From Dechloromonas sp. Dech2017 (GTDB lineage: Bacteria > Pseudomonadota > Gammaproteobacteria > Burkholderiales > Rhodocyclaceae): a stretch of 64,000 bases of DNA. Positions 58,471-64,000 of the stretch are shown here, one piece after another. The DNA is taken from positions 1 through 64,000 of the forward strand of contig SSXW01000020.1 in NCBI GenBank assembly GCA_009469585.1, written 5' to 3'. Both the position numbers and the translations under genes were made by a program. Within the stretch, counting starts at the first letter, position 1, and each line of letters begins with the position of its first letter. The notes under the pieces are model-generated. The model did not search any database, was not told where the DNA came from, and saw only the letters and a program-made list of their open reading frames with translations.

Positions 58471-60840
58471 TTATTTTTCGGCCGGTTTGCCAAATTCGTA
58501 GCGCACACCGACCCAGGCGGCACGGGGCGCACCAGGGGCCACCAGCGCCGAGAACTCGTCGTTGCCCCCCATGAAGGCCCCGTTGGCCTGGAAGTAGGTT
58601 TCGCCGAGCATGCCGCCCGTGAAGTACTTCCTGTCGAACAGGTTGTTGACCTTGGCGAAGGCCTGCCAGCCATTGCCGAAGCGGTAACGCGTATCGAGGT
58701 TCACGACGGCATGGCCGCGCACCTTGGCACCGGCGCCCTGATGGTCGTTGTTCTCGTTGCCGTGGGAATACTGACTGGAGAAGACGACGAGGTTGGTGCC
58801 GATGGTCCACTGCGGCAGCGCCTGCCATTCGCCGCGCAACTTGAACTGATGGCGGGGAATGCCGGGAATGCGATCGCCCTTCTTGACGTAAATCGTATCC
58901 TCGTCACCATCACTGTTGGTATCCACGGCGCTGGAATTGACTTCGTTGGCGATCGAGAAGTTGGATTCGTAGGTCGCCTTGATGTAGCTGTAACCGGCAT
59001 ACCAGCGGAACTTGCCCATTTCCCCGTTCACCCCGACATCCAGGCCCTGGCGGCGGGTCTTGCCGACGTTGTCGAAGTAACCGGCACCGCTCGAATTGGC
59101 AGCGATGAACTGGATGTCGTCGGTATTTTCGGTCCGGTACAGGCCAACGCTGTAGCCCAGTTCGCTGGTCAGCTTGCCGCGCATGCCGCCTTCGATGGTC
59201 TTGGAGACCACCATGTCGAGCGGCGGGTCGCCAGCCATGGCGTTGGGCAGCTTGCACGGCTGGTCCGGATTGGCGCAACCCAGTTCGATGGCGGTCGGCG
59301 CCCGGCTGCCTTCGTTATAGCTGGCATAGAAGGACAGCGCCTTGCTCGGCGTGATGGCTAGGCCGATCGCCGGGTTGAAGCGCTGGAAACTGTGGTTGCC
59401 GGTCAGCGATTCGGGATTGCTGGGGTCCGGGATCAACTGATCGCGGTTCTCCACCCGGGTGTGGTTGTAGCGACCGGACAGGGTCAGGTGATAGACGTCG
59501 TTGAACGAGAAGGTATCGGTCGCGAACAGGCTCCACGTGCGGTTGACACCGCGCAACTCGACCTCCGCCTCGTCGCCGAAGACACCGATGCCGTCCACGC
59601 CCCGGCCCCCATTGATGGTGCCGAACTCGGTGGACTGTTCGAAATCGGTCCGGCTACGGTCATAACCCAACCCGGCGACGAACAGGTTCTTGTGGCCGAA
59701 CAAATCCTGATTGAAATTGATCTGCCCGGTGAAGCCATACGCCACCCGCTGCGACCGGCTGCGATTGAGCGCCCCACCACAGGAAATTTCCGCATCACTC
59801 TCGCTGGCACCGGCGGCGCAATTGTTCAGGTCGAAACCGGCATCGCCCGGATCGATGTCGTCGTTGATATCGCCATTCAGCGTGCGCGTGCGCGCCTTGC
59901 GGTAATACACATTGCCGCTGAGCATGGTGGCGTCGTTGAGCCAGTGACTGCCGTTGAAATTGAGGAAGACCATATTGTTCCTGGTCTGGTCCGGCTTGGT
60001 GTTGATCGTGTTCCAGCCCTGCGCGCGCAGGAACTCCCGCTGCACCAGACCGTTGCCGATCAGGTCGTTGTCGGCCAGCGACAGGGTCAGGCTGAGATCG
60101 GTGGTCTGGTTGCGCCAACCGAGCTGTCCAAACATTTGGCGGACTTCCGAGGGCGACGCATCCCGCCAGCCATCCTCGTTGAAATAATTGCCGGCCAGGA
60201 AGTAGTCCACTCCGTTGGCCGCCACGCCTCCGTATTCGGCCTGGGTGTTGTAACGCCCCCAGGAACCGCCGGAAAGTTCGACGGCGCCGCCCCGGTGGGT
60301 GTAGCCGCGCTTGGTCTGCATTGAAATCGCGCCACCCAGGGTATTGAGGCCGAACAGCGGGTTGGAGCCCGGCATCACCGTCATGTTGGCCAGCGCGTTC
60401 ATCGGGATCAGGTCCCAGCTGACGACATCGCCAAACGGCTCGTTGATGCGCACACCATCCTGATACACCGACAAGCCCTGCGGCGTGCCGAGCAACGGCG
60501 AGGCGGTGAAGCCGCGGAAATTCACGTTGGGCTGGAAGGGATTGTTCTGGGTTTCATTGATGTTCACCCCGGTCATGTTCTGCGCCATGTAATCGGCGAT
60601 GGTCATGCTGTGCTGATTCGCCATGGACTCGCCCTTGACCGTCTGCACGTTGGCCGGCACCTGATCGACTGGCAGGCCTATGCCGGGCAACGGCGTCGTA
60701 CCGATCACGTCGACCGTTTGCAGTCGAATCGCCTGCTCCGCCCCCCAGGTTCCCCCCTGATAGGCCGCCAGCAGAGCCAACACCAACCAGCGCGGACGCA
60801 AATTTGAGCTGCTCGCCCCCGCCGAAAACTGCTTCTTCAT
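58471..60840 (-). CDS. TonB-dependent receptor of the alcohol-oxidation island
   Basis: A 789-residue outer-membrane receptor. It has a signal peptide (VLALLAAYQGGTWGA), TonB box-like LQTVDVIGTT, a plug domain (QNMTGVNINETQNNPFQPNVNFRGF) and a barrel ending in VRYEFGKPAEK. A Cys-containing loop carries GCANPDQPCKLPNAMAGDPPL. The start at 60840 has a GGAG. Because it lies between two PQQ dehydrogenase genes and a kinase pair, uptake of a lanthanide or PQQ-related ligand is proposed. Confidence 0.88.
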   Translation of the reverse strand: MKKQFSAGASSSNLRPRWLVLALLAAYQGGTWGAEQAIRLQTVDVIGTTPLPGIGLPVDQVPANVQTVKGESMANQHSMTIADYMAQNMTGVNINETQNNPFQPNVNFRGFTASPLLGTPQGLSVYQDGVRINEPFGDVVSWDLIPMNALANMTVMPGSNPLFGLNTLGGAISMQTKRGYTHRGGAVELSGGSWGRYNTQAEYGGVAANGVDYFLAGNYFNEDGWRDASPSEVRQMFGQLGWRNQTTDLSLTLSLADNDLIGNGLVQREFLRAQGWNTINTKPDQTRNNMVFLNFNGSHWLNDATMLSGNVYYRKARTRTLNGDINDDIDPGDAGFDLNNCAAGASESDAEISCGGALNRSRSQRVAYGFTGQINFNQDLFGHKNLFVAGLGYDRSRTDFEQSTEFGTINGGRGVDGIGVFGDEAEVELRGVNRTWSLFATDTFSFNDVYHLTLSGRYNHTRVENRDQLIPDPSNPESLTGNHSFQRFNPAIGLAITPSKALSFYASYNEGSRAPTAIELGCANPDQPCKLPNAMAGDPPLDMVVSKTIEGGMRGKLTSELGYSVGLYRTENTDDIQFIAANSSGAGYFDNVGKTRRQGLDVGVNGEMGKFRWYAGYSYIKATYESNFSIANEVNSSAVDTNSDGDEDTIYVKKGDRIPGIPRHQFKLRGEWQALPQWTIGTNLVVFSSQYSHGNENNDHQGAGAKVRGHAVVNLDTRYRFGNGWQAFAKVNNLFDRKYFTGGMLGETYFQANGAFMGGNDEFSALVAPGAPRAAWVGVRYEFGKPAEK

Positions 60841-61030
60841 ATGGTCTCCGAATGGTATAGAGATTATTAGTGAGCGGATTTTCCAGGAATTCCGGCGATC
60901 AATCCCGGGAATTCTTCCCGCCGTCAGGTCGAAGGCAAATTCCATCCCCGCCCGCATGCGTTTTTCTAAGGTACAAACAAGCACCTGCACGACAGGGCGC
61001 ACCACAGCAAGACCTCTCTCAAAAATCCGC

Positions 61031-61056
61031 AAGCAAATCCGGCACTGAATTTGCTT
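61031..61056 (+). promoter_or_regulatory. Sigma-54-like promoter overlapping an inverted repeat
   Basis: CCGGCACTGAATTTGCT has GG (61041-61042) and GC (61053-61054) at -24/-12 spacing. Arms AAGCAAAT (61031-61038) and ATTTGCTT (61049-61056) form an 8-bp inverted repeat over it. It would drive the kinase gene at 61090. Confidence 0.6.
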
Positions 61057-61089
61057 GATGCTTCGAATTACCTATAGTCACCTACCGCC

Positions 61090-62415
61090 TTGGATCTCAG
61101 AAGACGTCTACTCGGTTATCTTGGCGCCCTGCTCACCGGGCTGTTCCTGATGGCGCTGTTGATCAACCTCTACTCGCTACGCAGCGATATCAATGCCGAG
61201 CTTGCCGCATCCGAGCGACTGGCAAAAATCCTGCTCGACGCCAGCAGCCTTGATCAGCAACACCCCCCGGAATCGGCCAATGCACGCTTGCGCGCCCTGA
61301 TCGATGCTGCCCCCCTGCGTCATCTGCGGATTTCGGTTGATCGACCTGAAAGCCAGCAATCCACCGACGCAACGCTCACCCAGCTGGCCAGCCTGCTCGG
61401 CATCACAGCACCGACACACCAGGTCGAGCGGGTCACGCTGGGGCATCAAACCTTGTACATCACCCCCAACCCAGCATCAGAGATCGAGGAGCGTCTCGGC
61501 GACACTGTTCGCCTATGCATCACCTTGCTGCTCTTTTCCGGAGCAACACTCCTTGTCGCCTGGTGGTCTGCCCACCGCGCACTCGCTCCGGTCCGCGACC
61601 TGGAAGCCGGTTTGCAACGCCTGGCTGACGGCGAGTCCGATGCCGCCCTGCCCCGATTCGACCTGCGCGAATTCAAACGCATAGCCGGATCCATCGATCA
61701 ACTGGCAAGCGCACTCAACACTTCCCGGGCGGCGCAAAAGCAGCTTTCGCGGAAATTGATCGAAGTTCAGGAAGAAGAGCGGCGTACCCTGGCAAGAGAA
61801 TTGCATGATGAAACCGGACAAACACTGACTGCCATCGGGGTGACAGCAGCTTTTCTCGAGCGCAACGCCCAAACGCTGGACAGCCAGAAAATTGTCGAGT
61901 GCGCTCAGGAGTTGCGGCGCGACGTAAGAACGAACGGTGAACAGTTGCGTACCATGCTCAAACGCCTGAGACCGCATGGCTTGGACTCAGGTGGCCTGGG
62001 CAGCGCCTTGCGCGAACTGATTGCCGGTTGGCAACAAAGGGAAGCCAGTATCGATTTTCACCTGGAAATACCTGCCGGCTTGCCGATATTGGAGGAGAAG
62101 CAGGCCCTGGTGCTTTACCGCGTCGTCCAGGAGGGCCTGACCAACGTGGTTCGCCACAGCGAGGCACGAAACTGCGTTGTGCGGATTGTCCTGGAAGCCA
62201 GAATGCTCCACGTGCAAATCGACGACGATGGAAAGGGCCTGCCGACGGCCGGAAAAATCCGGCGTGGCGGACTCCTCGGCATGGAAGAGAGACTTGAAAT
62301 GGTAGGGGGAAAGCTCGAAATGCAGCCAGGACAACCATCAGGGCTGCAACTTCGAATTGTTTTGCCGCTTTCCCCCAAGCAAGGAGAAACTGATGATTCG
62401 CGTCATTCTGGTTGA
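61090..62415 (+). CDS. Sensor histidine kinase (MoxY-like)
   Basis: A 441-residue kinase. It has an N-terminal helix (LLGYLGALLTGLFLMALLINLY), a periplasmic LapD/MoxY-type domain (to about 135), a second helix (LCITLLLFSGATLLVAWW), HAMP, HisKA_3 with RTLARELHDETGQ and HATPase_c (QEGLTNVVRHSEA, DDGKG, GLLGMEERL). It starts with TTG at 61090. It resembles kinases that control PQQ methanol dehydrogenases. Its end overlaps the regulator gene. Confidence 0.9.
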   Translation: MDLRRRLLGYLGALLTGLFLMALLINLYSLRSDINAELAASERLAKILLDASSLDQQHPPESANARLRALIDAAPLRHLRISVDRPESQQSTDATLTQLASLLGITAPTHQVERVTLGHQTLYITPNPASEIEERLGDTVRLCITLLLFSGATLLVAWWSAHRALAPVRDLEAGLQRLADGESDAALPRFDLREFKRIAGSIDQLASALNTSRAAQKQLSRKLIEVQEEERRTLARELHDETGQTLTAIGVTAAFLERNAQTLDSQKIVECAQELRRDVRTNGEQLRTMLKRLRPHGLDSGGLGSALRELIAGWQQREASIDFHLEIPAGLPILEEKQALVLYRVVQEGLTNVVRHSEARNCVVRIVLEARMLHVQIDDDGKGLPTAGKIRRGGLLGMEERLEMVGGKLEMQPGQPSGLQLRIVLPLSPKQGETDDSRHSG

Positions 62416-63040
62416 CGACCATGCCGTGGTGCGTACGGGATATCACCGCTTGCTTGACGCCGAACCCGACATCAAGGTCATCGGTGAGGCCGCCACGGCA
62501 GATGAGGCGAACGCCCTGGTCGTGCGCTGCGAACCTGACGTTGCCCTGGTCGATCTCAGCCTCAAGAACAGTAGCGGCATCGAGGCAATACGCGGCATGC
62601 TGGCCAGGCGCCCGCAGTTGAAGGTCCTGGTCCTGTCGATGCATGACAGCGCCGGCCATGTCACACAGGCCTTGCGCAGCGGCGCCCACGGTTATCTGAC
62701 GAAATACTGCGAACCGGATGACGTGATCAGCGGCATTCGCCGTATCGCTATCGGAAAGCGCGTCTTTTCGCCCGAAGTTGCCGAGGTGCTGGCGCGTGAG
62801 GCAATTGATGGCGACGCCCCCCTCACCTGCCTGACGCCTCGCGAGTTCGAGGTGCTGCGTCTGTTGGTGCAGGGTGAGTCGGCCAATGGCATTGCCGGAG
62901 CCATGCACCTGTCACCCAAGACCATTCTTAATTATTTGTCGTTGATTCGCCAGAAACTCGATGCCGATAGCGACTTCAAACTGCTCCACCTGGCCGCCCG
63001 CCATGGCCTGGTAGACATCAACAGCACAATTGAGGCATAA
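62393..63040 (+). CDS. NarL/FixJ-family response regulator (MoxX-like)
   Basis: A 215-residue regulator. The receiver has VDDHAVVRTGYHRLL and an Asp in ALVDLSLKN. The LuxR-type HTH is TPREFEVLRLLVQGESANGIAGAMHLSPKTILNYLSLIRQKL. AAGGAG precedes the ATG by 6 nt. It forms a two-component pair with the overlapping kinase and probably regulates the dehydrogenase genes. Confidence 0.92.
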   Translation: MIRVILVDDHAVVRTGYHRLLDAEPDIKVIGEAATADEANALVVRCEPDVALVDLSLKNSSGIEAIRGMLARRPQLKVLVLSMHDSAGHVTQALRSGAHGYLTKYCEPDDVISGIRRIAIGKRVFSPEVAEVLAREAIDGDAPLTCLTPREFEVLRLLVQGESANGIAGAMHLSPKTILNYLSLIRQKLDADSDFKLLHLAARHGLVDINSTIEA

Positions 63041-63116
63041 CTAAATCACCCCACCAGCAACTAGTGCTTGCACTTGGTTGCACCCCATTCAACAACCGCT
63101 CATCAGGAGAAATGCA

Positions 63117-63497
63117 ATGATTAAAAACAAGACTCTCGTCACCGCTCTGGCCTGCGGCCTGCTCAGCCCCCTGGCCATGGCCGATGCCAAGCAGGATACG
63201 GAAATGCTGAAGCTGGCGACGACCAGCGGCTGCATGACCTGCCACAGCGTCGAGTCCGGCAAGCCCGGCCCGAACGGCATGCAGCCGATCGGCCCAGCCT
63301 GGAGCGACGTTGCCAAGCAGTACAAGGGCAAGCCGGGCGCCTCGGAATTCCTGACCCGCGTCGTGGTCGAAGGCTCCAATCCGTACAGCAGCCACTGGAA
63401 AGGCAAGGTCAGCGGGCTCTCGATGCCGCCCAACGCCGTCGCCATCACCGAGGGCAACGCCCGCAAACTGGTGAATTGGATTCTCGCGCTCAACTAA
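63117..63497 (+). CDS. Periplasmic cytochrome c (c551/c552 type)
   Basis: A 126-residue exported class I cytochrome. It has a signal peptide (CGLLSPLAMA), haem site CMTCH (Cys39, Cys42, His43) and an axial Met103 in GLSMPPN. It may accept electrons from PedF or the dehydrogenases. An AGGAGA lies just upstream. A 16-bp palindrome GAGCCGGTACCGGCTC at 63502-63517 follows and may help end transcription. Confidence 0.9.
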   Translation: MIKNKTLVTALACGLLSPLAMADAKQDTEMLKLATTSGCMTCHSVESGKPGPNGMQPIGPAWSDVAKQYKGKPGASEFLTRVVVEGSNPYSSHWKGKVSGLSMPPNAVAITEGNARKLVNWILALN

Positions 63498-63557
63498 GAT
63501 CGAGCCGGTACCGGCTCTGAGGTTCCGGCCGGTACCCCGCATCGGCCGGAACAGCAT

Positions 63558-64000
63558 TCAGACCGGAGGAGAAGATGTCCGGCCAAACTGATCTGCCGTG
63601 GCAGGCTGCAACCAACGGTAGATCGTGTCGAAGAAAAGCTCCGGCTCGACCGGCTTGGCGATGAAATCGTTCATCCCGGCCTCGGTGCAGCGCAAGCGAT
63701 CATCATCGAAGGCGTTCGCCGTCATGGCGATGATTGGTAGCGATGCCAGACCGGGCCTGGCACGCATGGCCCGGGTCGCTTGAAGACCGTCCATTATCGG
63801 CATCTGCATGTCCATCAGGACGAGGTCGTAGGGAACATCGGCCACTGCGGCCAGCGCCTGCTGGCCATCGCCTGCCGTATCCACAAGTAGGCCAAAATCT
63901 GCCATCAGGGAACGGGCAATTTCCTGGTTGATCGGATCATCTTCGACCAACAGGATGCGCTTGCCGGCGCACGTTTCGCGAAGACCGCGCTCAGCATCCT
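63558..64000 (-). CDS. Receiver domain of a hybrid histidine kinase, partial
   Basis: The reading frame runs off the window at 64000. Visible are the last ~147 residues: a complete receiver domain with ILLVEDDPINQEIARSLM, phospho-acceptor in YDLVLMDMQMPIMDG, Thr in AMTAN and Lys in FIAKPVEPE, then a short tail. The preceding RETCAGKR linker suggests the C-terminal domain of a hybrid sensor kinase. Confidence 0.88.
   Translation of the reverse strand, partial: DAERGLRETCAGKRILLVEDDPINQEIARSLMADFGLLVDTAGDGQQALAAVADVPYDLVLMDMQMPIMDGLQATRAMRARPGLASLPIIAMTANAFDDDRLRCTEAGMNDFIAKPVEPELFFDTIYRWLQPATADQFGRTSSPPV

Overview
The window is a GC-rich (roughly 65%) bacterial chromosome segment with strong GC3 bias. 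Its gene families (hemP-tonB-exbBD, the FtrABCD iron system, bfr/bfd, a DUF455 protein, PQQ alcohol dehydrogenases with PedF, Fnr beside hemN) point to a respiratory betaproteobacterium, most likely of the Rhodocyclales (Dechloromonas/Azospira/Azonexus-like). This placement is an inference from gene content. No rRNA, tRNA, CRISPR array, phage or insertion sequence was recognised.

Layout. 0.1-7.4 kb is housekeeping: greB, a DUF465 protein, phosphate transporter pitA with its DUF47 partner, a Tas-like aldo-keto reductase, a DUF455 ferritin-like protein and a DEAD-box helicase. 7.45-16.7 kb is a Fur-type iron-uptake island: small unknown proteins and a DUF2325 protein, hemP, tonB-exbB-exbD, then ftrA, an outer-membrane porin, ftrB, ftrC and ftrD. 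16.8-25.7 kb is mixed: isochorismatase-like hydrolase with LysR regulator, an XRE antitoxin with a truncated AbiEii-type toxin, SulP permease, MFS transporter, panE and a DUF3014 protein. 25.7-32.1 kb returns to iron: two complementary bacterioferritins, bfd, a DUF1513 protein, an Fe3+-binding protein and a siderophore receptor behind a perfect Fur-like palindrome. 32.2-40.5 kb is an anaerobic/copper block reading leftward from a consensus FNR box: hemN, a TauE-like protein, a copper ATPase, a GGDEF-EAL protein, a CopZ-like chaperone and selD, with fnr divergent. 40.5-48 kb holds a DUF302 protein, a TonB receptor, a FIST-like pair, a tiny His-rich lipoprotein, a FrnE-like oxidoreductase and a proline iminopeptidase.

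48-63.5 kb is a coherent periplasmic alcohol-oxidation island. It has two PQQ alcohol dehydrogenases. One carries the extra Asp diagnostic of lanthanide enzymes (PedH/ExaF type). The other has Ser there and is the Ca2+ type (ExaA/PedE). With them are cytochrome c550 PedF, a pentapeptide-repeat protein, a fused SoxYZ-like carrier and zinc metallohydrolase, a dedicated TonB, a TonB-dependent receptor, two histidine kinase/response regulator pairs and a small cytochrome c. Two sites match the sigma-54 -24/-12 consensus, one of them with an upstream palindrome.

Two sequence patterns cut across the genes. First, about 18 copies of a ~34-bp asymmetric repeat (core GCGGTC[G/A]AC followed by A-tracts about one helical turn apart) are scattered about every 3.5 kb in both orientations, half of them inside genes. 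The architecture resembles DNA-uptake signal sequences and is the most novel signal here. Second, C-rich AGCCAGCC clusters lie in the sense strand of leaders of iron-related genes, suggesting a shared RNA-level element.
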